Assembly (NCBI GenBank): GCA_029851415.1
Contig: CM056743.1
Span: 91,300,501-91,364,500 of the forward strand
DNA length: 64,000 bases
Direction: 5' to 3'
Origin: Eretmocerus hayati
Taxonomy: Eukaryota; Arthropoda; Insecta; Hymenoptera; Aphelinidae
This document shows positions 20,830 to 33,810 of the stretch, one piece after another. The position numbers and the translations under genes were made by a program. Positions within the stretch are counted from its first letter, which is position 1; each line of letters starts with the position of its first letter. The notes beneath the pieces were generated by a model, which had not been told where the DNA came from, ran no database searches, and worked only from the letters and a program-made list of their open reading frames with translations.

Positions 20830-22264
20830 AGTCCCTACTTATTGGGAGTAAACCTGTGTTGAAATGCCGTCATCTTGGCCCCCTGTATTTCTCATGGAAA
20901 TGTTTTGAGATTCGGCCATATTGGATTTTTCTGCCATCTAGAATAACACAGAGGTTTACTCTCAATTGACGGATTCACTATCCGCTCCTTTTGTCGTCCG
21001 TCAATCGACGGTCCGCGGGAATCCTCTCCTTATTCTACGCGGATTGAATTGGGCCATCCGCAGATGTTACGATTAATACTTTCTGGTAAGAATCCCACGA
21101 ATAATCATGTAATTATACGAGAAAAGTAGTCGTTTTCGATGGTCAATTGCCCTTATTTTATGGAGTAGTCTTTGAACCGGTCACTGTTTCGTATCGTGTG
21201 GGGAATATGTGTTCCTCGACAGGTGAGGAAAAATTGCGAGGTCCTAGATGGAGGGCTTATACTTGTGGGTCATTGATAGTTATTAGGTTCCCTCTGGTTG
21301 CATCTGGAGCGATTCACGTCAATTGTCCCAATCTGCTTTTTGGCGTGTGAAACATATACTTTTGAGCCATCTGTGGAGGCTGTTGATCCCACAGATCGGA
21401 AAATCAATGACATTATTTCAGACTCAATTAAGATTCAGCCTTCTGTTGAACAGCTCCGTTTATGCTATTTGGTCCAACATAACCCCAAGAAATAGGAATC
21501 ATGCATGGAAAAAGTCGCAACACGTTCGCTGGGACGGGTCCCATCGATGGGACCCGCGGATTTCATATTTTAATCTTTACCGACTTGGACTTGCTCGAAA
21601 AATTTTCCAAAAGATCCTTTCATGATGCTTGACTTGACCATAAACGTAAACAATAAAGTAGAAAAGTCAAGGCTCCTATGACCGTTTTTACAGAAATGCA
21701 GGGGCTCACTTCAGGACCAAGATAACATTACGACAAAACCGCGTCGCAGCGAACATGTTAACTCAATTCAACCTACTTTTTGGTCTTTTTGATGACATTA
21801 TTTGGGAATTAATTCATGTTCATGATGGAATAGTCTTTGACGGTTGCTTTCTTGAATATTCTCATGGAAGGGAAAGATTATGAAGAAGAGAAGCACTACT
21901 AATGTCACGTGTACCCCGAGGACTCAGTTATTCACTGCTTCGTTCCTCGTAAAAGCAAGGAATAAGTTATTTGGACTTCGCTTCGCAACTAGGGATCGTG
22001 CACAATACCAACGATCATCGATTCCATTGAGAATTGTCTATTCTCCTGAGTCAGGCCAGCGAGAAGACGAAAAAGTAGGTTCGTTTGAGTGCAAACATTT
22101 TCGAATTTTCGATGTATAATTTCCGTTTTTTGAGCTTATGTTGAACAAAGTTGTGAAAACGCGGCTCCCTACCGGGAAGATGAGGTCAAAATACGTCGAA
22201 GATGCCTCGATTGATTGTACCTTGCATCAAATTGAACGGCTTAGAACGCCCGGTGAAGGTAAAC
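20830..22264. other. No gene seen
   Basis: Short frames only; one AAAAGTCGCAACACGTTCGC region with a GGGTCCCATCGATGGGACCC palindrome at about 21537-21556. No coding evidence. Confidence 0.4.
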
Positions 22265-22268
22265 CGTT

Positions 22269-23190
<922 letters not shown>

Positions 23191-23598
23191 TTTTGGCATC
23201 CTTTGTGGGGAACATATTGTTGCACTAACTTTGTTCAACTCCTAAATTCACACCCTGCAAAATTGTTCTGCAATATTGCAACATTGTCCTTCTCACTGAC
23301 TCGACGAACTTGTACTGTGAAACTGACGAATCTCTGTCATATCAAATTCCCGACTCCACACATCACTTCTAGTAACACGTAACGCATATCTCGTAGCTCA
23401 TAACCCCAAGTGGTGTAACATATAACTCATTACGACCCGAAAACGAAAAATTCCCAAACCAACAATGGCCTTTTCTCTTCTGGATTAAATGAATCTTTTA
23501 TGGACATCATAGCCATTGCAGTTGCCACAGCGCAAAAATGTTCGCCATTCTCTGTATAAAATGATTTGAATCTCCCATGAATTAACGTATCAACATCA

Positions 23599-24248
23599 AT
23601 GAAGGACCATATTTCCGAATATCCCCGCGATGCAGTTGAGGAGTGCCTTGTGCCATTCGACGGACACAACATCAACCCTGTAGAGTTCATTGCTCGTGTT
23701 ATCGAAGCAGAATGCATTGCCCCATATCAATACTTCGATAAAAGTTTGATATTCATATCCTTGATCATCTGTCCGGATCAGCCTTTCATGCTTTTGGAAA
23801 TTTCAAATTTACATCCGTAGACGAAATAACTGAACACGTATTGAAATGTTTCATCAGAACAACTGCTTTTGATAAATTATGTCAACAGATTATTGATGTA
23901 AGTTATAACCATTTTGAGACAGTATATACTCAGTTGCATGAAATCCTCAACGATGCACGTCACAATTTTCTTACCGATCCATACCTTTCTGTCGATCCAA
24001 TTTACCTTCAGCTTTACAGAAATTTAGACGCGCTCGCAAGACTGAAATATATTCAAAATCTTCCAAATGAACTAAAAATCGTAGTCTCATTTCTCATGGA
24101 CTCCCGGAACATCACCCAGAAACCAAACACTCTAAGCGACCTGCATCTCCTCATTTCAAATCTATTCCAATATTTCCGGGATAGAAATGCACTTTTTGAA
24201 TATTTGAGAAAGTGTGGCCTATCAATTCCTTTCACTTGCGAAAAGTGA
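23599..24248 (+). pseudogene. gag: Gag-like protein, one frameshift
   Basis: An ATG at 23599 opens a frame with a VPFDGHNINPVEFIARV start that resembles the first capsid helix of Ty3/Gypsy and errantivirus-like Gags. At about 23758 the coding signal moves to another frame, which continues LSGSAFHAFGNF and a long helical region (VYTQLHEIL, LARLKYIQNLPNELK) to TGA 24246-24248. One indel therefore separates the two parts. There is no zinc knuckle. The protein would form the particle core; assignment rests on position after the LTR and helix pattern, not on strong identity. Confidence 0.55.
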
Positions 24249-24970
24249 CAACCATACTCGATGCAAAATACATAGATGATAAGAAACGTCAACTAGAAGG
24301 AATTCAAATCAGTCAAACTTTCCTTGAACCCTCCAAAGAATTTTGCTCCACCCACCAGCTTAAGGCAGATGATCAGCCAACCCAAATCATTTCAGATAAA
24401 AGGTTCTATCACGATGATGATAGACCAGAACCGACTAATCCCCAATGTGATGGTACTCTACCTGGAACTTCCGGAAACCCTCCCGAACTTCCATTGAATT
24501 CTAGAAATCAGTGCACACAGATCGTTTCTTACGAAAGGGTGAGCATTAGTCTCAGAAATTCAAAGTGTGTCAGACACAATGATAACCGTTCCAATGTCTT
24601 AACGATGCTGAGAGACAGTGAAAAACCGATCCTCCATATAAGAATGGAATATCTCAATGCAACGTCCACAAAATCCGTAAACTCGATACGAGCATCTGAT
24701 AAATACTCCAGAAATCCCATCAAAACAAAGACCCAGGGAAAACCCCGACCATATTTTATTTCAAAATGCTTGATCGAATATTTTCTTTCGAAATATTTGT
24801 CGCTCAAAACAGGTAGCTCAGAACCTTTGATAACATCAACCGATAAGAAAAAGCCTCTCCAGAGTATTAGCAGGATATATACACCACTGAGGATTCGAAC
24901 CTCAGGTGATAGTTCTCTCGCGACTTTTCCACTTTCTACCTCCAGAAAATTCAGACCAATTTCGGAATGA
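24212..24970 (+). CDS. Open frame overlapping the gag-like end (unknown; possible Gag C-terminal extension)
   Basis: The frame is -1 relative to the end of the gag-like piece and overlaps it by 37 bp. The track of codons from about 24250 to TGA 24968-24970 encodes a polar, Ser/Thr/Asn-rich chain of about 240 aa without Cys-His boxes or protease motif. It may be the C-terminal part of Gag reached by frameshifting or after a mutation. The GCGAAAAGTGA around the gag stop contains an A-run but not a canonical slippery heptamer. A B-box-like stem (CTGAGGTTCGAATCCTCAG on the minus strand, about 24889-24907) lies in it. Confidence 0.4.
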   Translation: MWPINSFHLRKVTTILDAKYIDDKKRQLEGIQISQTFLEPSKEFCSTHQLKADDQPTQIISDKRFYHDDDRPEPTNPQCDGTLPGTSGNPPELPLNSRNQCTQIVSYERVSISLRNSKCVRHNDNRSNVLTMLRDSEKPILHIRMEYLNATSTKSVNSIRASDKYSRNPIKTKTQGKPRPYFISKCLIEYFLSKYLSLKTGSSEPLITSTDKKKPLQSISRIYTPLRIRTSGDSSLATFPLSTSRKFRPISE

Positions 24971-24984
24971 TATAAAGACAACAT

Positions 24985-26010
24985 CTATTGTTTCCACATC
25001 AACAGTCCAGAAATGAATCTTCAATAGTATCGTGGCGTAGTCTTTAATTTCTCAAATCACGTCTTTGTAATTTGGCGCTCGCCGGAGATTCAGCGATTCT
25101 ACACAAAGTGACTCCATGAATTCAGGATAACATTTCACTTGCAACCATCACTCCTTTTTGTTTAATATCAAAATCAGAGAGGATCAGAATTTACCGGTTT
25201 TAAAACATCTATGATAAGGATTCAAATTTCAGTTCTCCATGGTTCTTCATAGGTCTTCATAGTTCTTCTGAATCCTCCTTTGAAACCCTATACATTGCAT
25301 AGGAACATTTCGGTTTGACAAAATAACATACTAGGAAAACACTAATACGCTTGGAATTAAGAAACAAAATGCACCCAGTATCATCCAAACAGATAAAACA
25401 CAACACCCGCCCCAAATAAGTACCGTACAAAGAACATGAACACCACCACCCCCCCCCACCCATCATTCCAAAGTCTACCTTTGGGACTCAAGCCCTTGTA
25501 CCACTAATAACCTCATTACTCCCAGCCCTCATTTATACATGTTTCACCACAATTGCTCCCACAATCATCTTTATTACCGACACAAGACGTAGACTATCCT
25601 TAAGATCTTAGACCGATGTCAATCACGCATAACTCATGCTGACCACTTGGCCGCATATTGGAAATAACTCAACACCCAAGTGACGCGTATAAACGCTGGA
25701 CGACAGAAGTGACAACGTGCGATGTTCCAGAACATATATATTCAATTTTCCTCTTTCTTTTTGGAGAATTTTGAAGATGATATATACATACATAATAGCA
25801 TACGTAGGAAATGATGTTCTGCAGATCATATTTGTTATGACTGTAATTTATAATTTTAGTAGTAATATTATTTAGATGTGAGATGTAGAATTAATATCAG
25901 GGATTTTTCTTTTCACGATGACCTAACAAAAAAAAAAAAAAAGACGAGGTTACCTGTAATTTCACAAAATTGTTTCGAATGAATTTTGAAATTCAAACAA
26001 TTTGAAAATA
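24985..26010. other. Non-coding interior of LTR retrotransposon 1
   Basis: Contains C-rich and A-rich tracts (for example a C-run at about 25448 and A15 at 25929) and no RT, RNase H or integrase motifs in any frame I could read. Confidence 0.5.
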
Positions 26011-26016
26011 TATATA

Positions 26017-29000
26017 CAACCTGATTGTAAAGTACTCCCCGAGAACGAAAATTCCAAGAGTCCGTGTGATCGCGATTCTTGCATTTTAGTTTCAGAGAGA
26101 TTCAATGCGATCTGACGTAGTGCTTGGCTAATCAATTTCATCCCGATTTGCCATCACGCGGGTTGAAAATTTGCCATCACGGGCCATCACGCTGCCATCA
26201 CGAGCGCCATCCCGAAACCATCACTTTCGAATGTTTACTTGTGGTCCGAGGTTAGGTACAACTTATGTGGGAGACGTAGGGCGATGATTCCGTTAGTTTC
26301 GTGCGATCCGCGTAATTGTGAGAGACGAAGTGTAGATTGGCGCAAAATCTTTTAATTACTTGCAGTGCCACGATGCCATAATTTTTTCGTGTCGCGTGTG
26401 GTGTGTCGCGAAGCAATGAGTGCCGAGTTGTGGAGTGATTTAGACGCGCCGGTTTGAGCTCGTGCGCCCGGGTGAGCCAAAGTTTTCTAGTGATGGCAGC
26501 GGTGCAGCGGCGACGGGAGCAAAGAAGCATCAACCCGATTATCTTCATCATCTTGTAATAAAAGATAGGGCTCTGGGGCTTTCGGGCCACGTGTTCGGTC
26601 GAGGTCAAGCAGACGGTGTGAGAGAGCGCGAGTTCTTGTATGCGCAGCTGGTGGATGCAACTGCTGTTTCTTCGCATCATATGGCGATCTGCAGTGGCTT
26701 TTGGCCGGTGACCGCACCCGCACCCAGGTCGGGAATTTTGCACTTGGTGACCCCTTGGTGATGCCCCGGCGGTTCAAGTCTCCACGTTTTAGATTGACGT
26801 GGGTTACCATCGCACCTCAATGTTTTCATGAGTGAGTCGCCCAAGGCCCGGCTGCAGTATGTTAGAAACGTATTTTTCCTTAGTATTTGAATGACGATGA
26901 TTCCTTCGCCTGTAGAAAATGATACTTTGTTGTACCATTTCTCTATTTTAGTTCTCTGAGGCGATGATGAATGCCAACTTTCTCTTGGTGCTGCGTTAGA
27001 TTTTAGTTGGCCCTGGCCCTATTGTTTACTTTGATTGAGTGATTCATTCATTTGGCACCACCAGACACAAAATCTTCCCTGGCTGATTCTCCAATCTTTG
27101 TGAGTCTTACCGTGAATAGTTCTTATTTGTCTAATTTTCAACCAATTCAGATTTGTAGCACTAAACACATGTTCCAGTAATTTAGAATCATTTTACACTC
27201 CTTTCTAACATCAAGTTTATTGTACATTTTTTTCAAACATTTGACTCAATACAAGTTGGGATAACACTTATTCTTCTGGTGCAAAATACCGTCCGGGCCT
27301 CATTATCGACCAATCCAGATCTGGGGGATATTGAAATAGTTGAGTTTATTTTCAAAATCCACCGACGAAAGACATTGATTCACGACCCATTGAAATTTTT
27401 TCATGACAAGTACAAAAGTAGCGTGCGCTGGCGTAGCGTGCGCTAAACCAAAATAGCGTACATCCCACCAAATTGGCTACCTCAACGCACGCTACCTTAG
27501 GTTTCGCTACCGTAAAGCACGCTACCGTAGCGCACGTTACCGTAGCGCACGCTACCTTGAAATTCGCTACCGTAGCGCACGCTACCGTAGCGCAGGCTAC
27601 CTCAACGCACGCTACCAAAGGTTTCGCTACCTTAGCGCACGCTATTTTGGTTGAGCGCACGCTACGTCAGCGCACGCTACTTTAGCACACGCTACTTTTG
27701 TACTTGTCATGAAAAAATTTCAATGGGTCGTGAATCAATGTCTTTCGTCGGTGGATTTTGAAAATAAACTCAACTATTTCAATATCCCCCAGATCTGGAT
27801 TGGTCGATAATGAGGCCCGGACGGCATTTTTGCACCAGAAAAATAAGTGTTATCCCAACTTGTATTGAGTCAAATGTTTGGAAAAAATGTACAATAAACT
27901 TGATGTTAGAAAGGAGTGTAAAATGATTCTAAATTACTGGAACATGTGTTTAGTGCTACAAATCTGAATTGGTTGAAAATTAGACAAATAAGAACTATTC
28001 ACGGTAATACTCACAAAGATTGGAGAATCAGCCAGGGAAGATTTTGTGTCTGGTGGTGCCAAATGAATGAATCACTCAATCAAAGTAAACAATAGGGCCA
28101 GGGCCAACTAAAATCTAACGCAGCACCAAGAGAGAGTTGGCATTCATCATCGCCTCAGAGAACTAAAATAGAGAAATGGTACAACAAAGTATCATTTTCT
28201 ACAGGCGAAGGAATCATCGTCATTCAAATACTAAGGAAGAATACGTATCTAACATACTGCAGCTGGGCCTTGGGCGACTCACTCATGAAAACATTGAGGT
28301 GCGATGGTAACCCACGTCAATCTAAAACGTGGAGACTTGAACCGCCGGGGCATCACCAAGGGGTCACCAAGTGCAAAATTCCCGACCTGGGCGCGGTTGC
28401 GGTCACCGGCCAAAAGCCACTGCAGATCGCCATATGATGCGAAGAAACAGCTGTTGCATCCACCAGCTGCGCATACAAGAACTCGCGCTCTCTCACATCG
28501 TCTGCTTGACCTCGACCGAACACGTGGCCCGAAAGCCCCAGAGCCCTATCTTTTATTACAAGATGATGAGGATAATCGGGTTGATGCTTCTTTGCTCCCG
28601 TCGCCGCTGCACCGCTGTCATCACTAGAAAACTTTGGCTCACCCGGGCGCACGAGCTCAAACCGGCGCGTCTAAATCACTCCACAACTCGGCACTCATTG
28701 CTTCGCGACACACCTCACGCGACACGAAAAAATTATGGCATCGTGGCACCGCAAGTAATTAAAAGATTTTGCGCCAATCTACACTTCGTCTCTCACAATT
28801 ACGCGGATCGCACGAAACTAACGGAATCATCGCGCTACGTCTCCCACATAAGTTGTACCTAACCTCGGACCACAAGTAAACATTCGAAAATGATGGTTTC
28901 GGGATGGCGCTAGTGATGGCAGCGTGATGGCCCGTGATGGCAAATTTTCAACCCGCGTGATGGCAAATCCGGATGGAATTGATTAGCCAAGCACTACGTC

Positions 29001-29097
29001 AGATCGCATTGAATCTCTCTGAAACTAAAATGCAAGAATCGCGATCACACGGACTTTTGGAATTTTCGTTCTCGGGGAGTACTTTACAATCAGGTTG
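26017..29097. mobile_element. 3.1-kb giant palindrome (fold-back element)
   Basis: Starts CAACCTGATTGTAAAGTACT and ends with its complement, flanked by TATATA on both sides (26011-26016 and 29098-29103), so the target duplication is TA or up to TATATA. The arms (about 26017-27459 and 27640-29097) are nearly identical inverted copies, about 1.44 kb each. The loop is a 15-bp-based minisatellite. Mirror frames of 163 codons exist in both arms (26252-26743 minus, 28371-28862 plus), but their composition is not protein-like and their conservation is explained by arm identity. Repeated GCCATCACG motifs lie near both outer ends. Confidence 0.85.
27420..27715. repeat. Minisatellite loop, CGTAGCGCACGCTAC units
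   Basis: About a dozen variants of a 15-bp unit (GCTACCGTAGCGCAC) form the centre of the giant palindrome. The unit itself contains GTAGCG/CGCTAC complementarity, so the loop can also fold. Confidence 0.85.
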
Positions 29098-29306
29098 TAT
29101 ATAGAGAAGAAAAATGAATATATATATATGGTGATTAGTAAATAAATTAATAAATATAAAAATAGATAAATAAATAAAACATATGTAGGTTGTATAGGTT
29201 TGCCATGATACGAATACTTCATTTTATGCATTTTGAATTTCAGAAAATTTGTTCGCCTTTTTTTTTAATTAAAAAGAAAAAAAAAGAAACCTTGCCTTGG
29301 AGAATA

Positions 29307-29350
<44 letters not shown>

Positions 29351-29822
29351 CATATATATATATATATATGTGTGTAAGTGGATTTACAGATTTATTATAT
29401 GTATATATTATATTGTATGAGGCATCCTTTAATTTTACGATAAGAAATGATGTAGTATTTATAACAAGACTTATTCATGTAAAATGAAGGTTACTCGGAG
29501 GTATATAGTATTCAATCGCAACACGCAAAATTTACATAGAACACAATTAAGATATCAAACATATAAACGTCCATTCGTAATAGTACATACACTTCATACA
29601 CGATTCCCAGATGAGCGCCAAAAGTTCCTTTAGTCCACGTGGTCAAGTTGTGGTGAACAACGACACTGAGCACGCCGCATCACGCATAACAACCCCACCT
29701 TACTGTGGCCAACAGCTGCATCACGCGTAACTGCTAACCCAGCAGACGACACGCGGAATAGTGAGCCACCACGAGGCAAGCTGTCCGACAACCGGCCCCC
29801 ACCCGCGCTTGCTCTCCCCAAC
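29098..29822. other. AT microsatellites and non-coding sequence
   Basis: Several (AT)n tracts (about 29120-29130, 29305-29370) and A-rich stretches, still inside LTR retrotransposon 1. No gene seen. Confidence 0.5.
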
Positions 29823-30494
29823 TTGGTATATATCTCATCATCAAGCCCGTCATGCATAACGGAGAATCAAACAAATCATCAACAGGGAAATGAACTACTG
29901 AACGTGGAATTACCCATTTTTAGCTCGACTCCAGACATCGAGCAAAGCGCCTCATCATTAAATGGGAAGCCTTCCATTAAAGTAATTAGTGATGTATCAC
30001 TGCCGCAAGATCAATGGATCACACTCGTACCAGGACCACATTATGAGCTCATATCTCCTGAACCCGAGGCAGAAATGAGCGAAAATTTAATTTCATTCGA
30101 TTTCTCGGGTCAAAAATCAATTTCAAGTTACGCCGAAAATGAAGGAGCCACAGAACGTGAAAAAGGAGATTTAATGCCAGCTACATGGAAGGAAAATGGC
30201 ATGAATTTTGATATTGACGATTCAAAAAAACAAATTAGGATAAGACAACAAAATAGGATACGAGCCAGAATATATAGGGAACGGAAAAAGGCAGGTGAAA
30301 CAAGTAAAAGTTGGTGCTATTTGTGCAAGCATGCTCACGCAATATCGCCGACTAGATGGGCAAAATGCAGAACCTGTAGCAAAGCCAGGGCGGATATTTC
30401 ATGCCTGAGGAAGAACAATGTGAGAACTTTCCAATGCAAAAGTTGTAAGAATCACATCGAACGCATGACACAAAATACACCCTTACAGCTTTGA
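29823..30494 (+). CDS. Zinc-ribbon protein in the env position of LTR retrotransposon 1
   Basis: An open frame of 223 codons (no ATG before codon 85, at 30075; earlier residues would need a spliced or non-ATG start). Residues 135-156 form a basic region (KKQIRIRQQNRIRARIYRER) like the DNA-contacting part of a bZIP helix. It is followed by a zinc-binding array: C165-x2-C168 with H170, C182-x2-C185, C194, and C205-x2-C208. The N-terminal 130 residues are acidic and Ser-rich. It ends 66 bp before the polypurine tract, where env would lie. There is no signal peptide or membrane segment, so it is not an envelope. A nucleic-acid-binding role is inferred. The frame is undamaged while gag is broken. 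I do not recognise the family. Confidence 0.55.
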   Translation: MVYISSSSPSCITENQTNHQQGNELLNVELPIFSSTPDIEQSASSLNGKPSIKVISDVSLPQDQWITLVPGPHYELISPEPEAEMSENLISFDFSGQKSISSYAENEGATEREKGDLMPATWKENGMNFDIDDSKKQIRIRQQNRIRARIYRERKKAGETSKSWCYLCKHAHAISPTRWAKCRTCSKARADISCLRKNNVRTFQCKSCKNHIERMTQNTPLQL

Positions 30495-30560
30495 GTAATC
30501 GGGTCATTTGGGAGGTTGGACCACTGCGCCCCTGCTGGATGCATTCCCGGGACGGGAATG

Positions 30561-30574
30561 GTCTAGGGGGGGAG
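30561..30574 (+). other. Polypurine tract of LTR retrotransposon 1
   Basis: GTCTAGGGGGGGAG followed by A-T marks the plus-strand primer; the U3 start (TGTGGCG) is now displaced 2.4 kb by the nested family X element. Confidence 0.65.
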
Positions 30575-30576
30575 AT

Positions 30577-32980
30577 CCCACACAGCATGAGAATCTTTCA
30601 GAAACCTTCCTGCAAGCTTTCAGGAAAACCCGGGAATCTTTCAGAAAGATTTCACTGGAAGCTTCCCTCAATAAAGATATGTCCCACTTCAGACACCTTT
30701 CTGCAAGATTTCATGAAATATTGCCGGGAATATTTCGGGAAGCTTTCAGAAACATATTATTGAAATATTTCAGTGAAATGTTCCTGCAAGATTTCATAAA
30801 ATCTCACAAAAATATATGCTTTGATGTTCTGTCTGTAGAATCCATATTTTGCTTGATAAGTTTCTTGATCATTCTAATGCATGACTTCATCATTCTGACT
30901 CGTACTTCAACTCCATTGTGACGTTGAATCCAAAGCTTCACGTTAGATTCATCCAGGTTTTATGAACTCTTCGATGTACGCGACACCTAACCGATGAGCC
31001 GTCCTCCTGTCTTATATACTAACCAGCGTCTATTGTGAGCGCTTGCGAGAAAGCCTTTACGCATCTTCAAATCATCCTCACGTATCATTTACAGACTATT
31101 ATGGATAGCTGGTCCTGGGTATGTCATCACACATGACAGATCTTTTGATGCTGCCATCAAATTTCCTGATAGATAGTTTCCCAGAAACCATATAATTCAT
31201 GAGAACAAAATTTGAGAACTAAAGTGTGTTATGTGACATCTAGCGGGAACAGAATCTTCCAATGAAATGTTCCTGGAAGATTCCTACAATCTTTCACTGC
31301 AATGTTTCTGGAAGATTCCTACAATCTTTCACTGCAATGTTTCTGGGAGATTCCTACAATCTTTCACTGCAATGTTTCTGAAAGATTCCTGCAATCTTCC
31401 ACTGCAATGTTACTGAAGGATTCCCAGAATGTTCCACCGCAATATTTATGTGTCATATCCCACAGAGTCAAGTCGTTAAGAATTACTCCTCGCAATACTC
31501 TAACAGCATAATATGTTGTTCCCTCGATTGTAATGGTTTTTGGTATTAATATGCAGTACCCCGTCACAGGGTTTTGCTCTGAAAGATTTCAAGAAGCTTG
31601 TGAAAATCTATCAACAATATCTCACTGCAAGATTTCCGGAAGATTACCTGTGGAATGTTCTCAAGAAATATGTACGGAATCAGTCAGAGAGCTTCCACAA
31701 ACCTATTATTATGATGGCTTTAGTTATATGCGACGACTCGTGATTAGCCTAAATTCAAAAGAGATTTAAACAAGTTAGGAATTCAATGAGCCTATATCAC
31801 AGAGGAGGCTTGTAAATCTTCCAGAAATACTTCAGTGAATTGTTCCAAGAAATCTTCCAGAGAGCTTTCGTGAATCTTTGAGAAATATTCCAGTGCAAGG
31901 TTTCCGAAAGATTGCGTGTAAGGTTCTTTGAAATATTTACGGAAGCTTCCAGAAAGCTTTCTCTGAAATAATGCCACGGAACATTTTGAAATATCACCTG
32001 CAATATCCCTGCAAGATTCCTGGGAGATTGCAATGAAATATTCCATTGATCTCAATACCGTACAAAAATTTCGCGGAAATTCTTCCTAAGAATATTGCAT
32101 TGGAATCTTCCAGAAAGCTTTCGTAAAGATTCCAACAATATTTCAGTGCAACGTTTCTAAAAGATTACCGGTGAAATAACTCCTAGAAATATTCTTGGAA
32201 TCTTTTAGAAGGTATTCAGAAATTTTTCAATTTCATTAGGTGCAATTGAGTGGCAGAGAGGTTACTTATAGGAAAATTCCTTGAAATGTTCCCGAAATCT
32301 ATTGATTCAATGGAAACCAGAATCAAATTGATTTTCCAAGCTCAATCCAAAGTGGTACGTTTCATATCGTGAGTTAGAAGGATAACTCACAGCCACAAAG
32401 TGCTCCATATAGAGTATCAGAACGCGGTGAGTTTTGAAAATCCATCATAGAATTTTTGAAGATTTCCCAGCCTAAAAGAACTGCAAGCACGATGTTATTT
32501 GAAACTGGTCTGAAAATGTAGCCCTCCGTAGAAAGTAGCAAACCCTCCAGAAAATTTTGGGGCCTCGTCCTGATGAAATATTATACTCAATACTGGTGAA
32601 ACATTTCCAGGAGATTCTCCGCATAGCAGTGAAACCTCACAAGAGGCTTTCGTAACTCTTCCAAAACTTCTCCCCAAAATATTGCACTTAGATCTTTCAG
32701 AAAGCTTTCGATAATCTTTCAGGAATATTTCAGTGAATTGTTTTAAGGAATCTTTCAAAAAGCTTTCGTGAATCTTTCAGAAATATTTCAGTGCAAGGTT
32801 ACTAAAAGATTGAGTGTAAGATTCTTTGAAATATTTACGGGAGCTTTCGGGAAGCTTTCTCTGAAATATTGCCACGGAACATTTTGAAATATCTCCTGCA
32901 ATATCCCTGCAAGATTCTCGGGAGATTGCAATGAAATATTTCCCTGAATCATTCTTTGAAATATTTCCATGCTGTGTGGG
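30577..32980. mobile_element. Complete family X inverted-repeat element
   Basis: Terminal inverted repeats CCCACACAGCATG / CATGCTGTGTGGG enclose 2404 bp of AT-rich sequence built from recurring GAAAGATTTC, GAAATATTTC and GAAAGCTTTC palindromes. A 35-bp minisatellite lies at 31262-31445, and a ~250-bp segment (31797-32045) is repeated directly at 32700-32945. AT flanks both ends (30575-30576 and 32981-32982), a 2-bp duplication or a simple A/T insertion. No transposase is present. The insertion falls exactly between the polypurine tract and the 3' LTR. The superfamily is unknown to me. Confidence 0.75.
31262..31445. repeat. 35-bp minisatellite, about 5 units
   Basis: The unit CTGGAAGATTCCTACAATCT plus TTCACTGCAATGTTT repeats with increasing divergence towards the right. 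Confidence 0.85.
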
Positions 32981-32981
32981 A

Positions 32982-33642
32982 TGTGGCGTCCCGCCATCCC
33001 GAGGTGCCCCAATTGCCCAAAGAAGTTGTGAATTGCTGAGTTGCGATTGAGGATTGCTTGTCTTTTGAGTAACCTCTATTTAATTAAGCAATCAGAATTA
33101 TGAAGACAGGTTGATTCAGCGCATTGTTGTCGCCGTGCGCGTAACCCACAGTAACTCCGAGTTACGCGCACGGCCAAGAAAACAGGTCAAATTTCATAAC
33201 CACAAAGCTATAAAAATTGAGTGTCAACAGCAGTTAATTGATCAGTCTTGAAACGTAACTCTTAAACTCACGTGCAGATTTTACCCAAGTGTTGAGCACG
33301 ACAAAGTAAATTTCTAAGTGAGAAACTGAGTCGACTGAATCCCGCCGCGCATCTCCGGCGCCATCCCGAGAACGAGCTAATCAACCTGTCTATCAGCCTC
33401 CAGGATATCTTGACCCGCAGAGCTGGGAATCCTCGAGTAGAATTTAGTATCAACATAATTGTAAGTCTAAGAAAATCTACCATTCATGTTTAGTATATTA
33501 AATCTATCGTTGTTACCTTTGTATTGTCCAATTCAAAATTAGCATATGAATCGAATTATCCTCAAATCAATATTTATTAATTAAATTGACCTTCTCCCTG
33601 ATGATTAATATGCATATTTCATTTTTCAAAATTTGAGCGATT

Positions 33643-33674
<32 letters not shown>

Positions 33675-33806
33675 TTTCTACATTGTCTACTTGTCTACAT
33701 TTTTGAATAAGGTGAGTGCAACAGGGCAGGCCGCCCTTCAATGTCCAAAAACCCACTCTAAAATAAATATATTTGTTACCCGGACCCATCAGGTCCGGTC
33801 ATAACA
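32982..33806 (+). repeat. 3' LTR of LTR retrotransposon 1
   Basis: 825 bp, TG...CA, matching the 5' LTR apart from scattered substitutions and the short microsatellite; followed by CCGT. Confidence 0.85.
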
Positions 33807-33810
33807 CCGT

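Noticed and set aside
24886..24912. Perfect B-box stem inside the gag-adjacent frame
   Set aside because: The stem is good, but the anticodon arm and acceptor do not fold; kept only as a note in that feature.
26252..26743. 163-codon frame in the left arm of the giant palindrome, mirrored at 28371-28862
   Set aside because: Its persistence in both arms follows from arm identity; the composition (rich in Arg, His, Ser, no domain) and overlapping open frames on the other strand argue against a gene.
27352..27715. Regular short units resembling a CRISPR array
   Set aside because: Units are contiguous 15-mers without unique spacers, in a eukaryotic fold-back element.
32982..33806. Solo LTR
   Set aside because: Matching CCGT at the outer edges and the displaced polypurine tract show that it is the 3' LTR of the element that starts at 22269.
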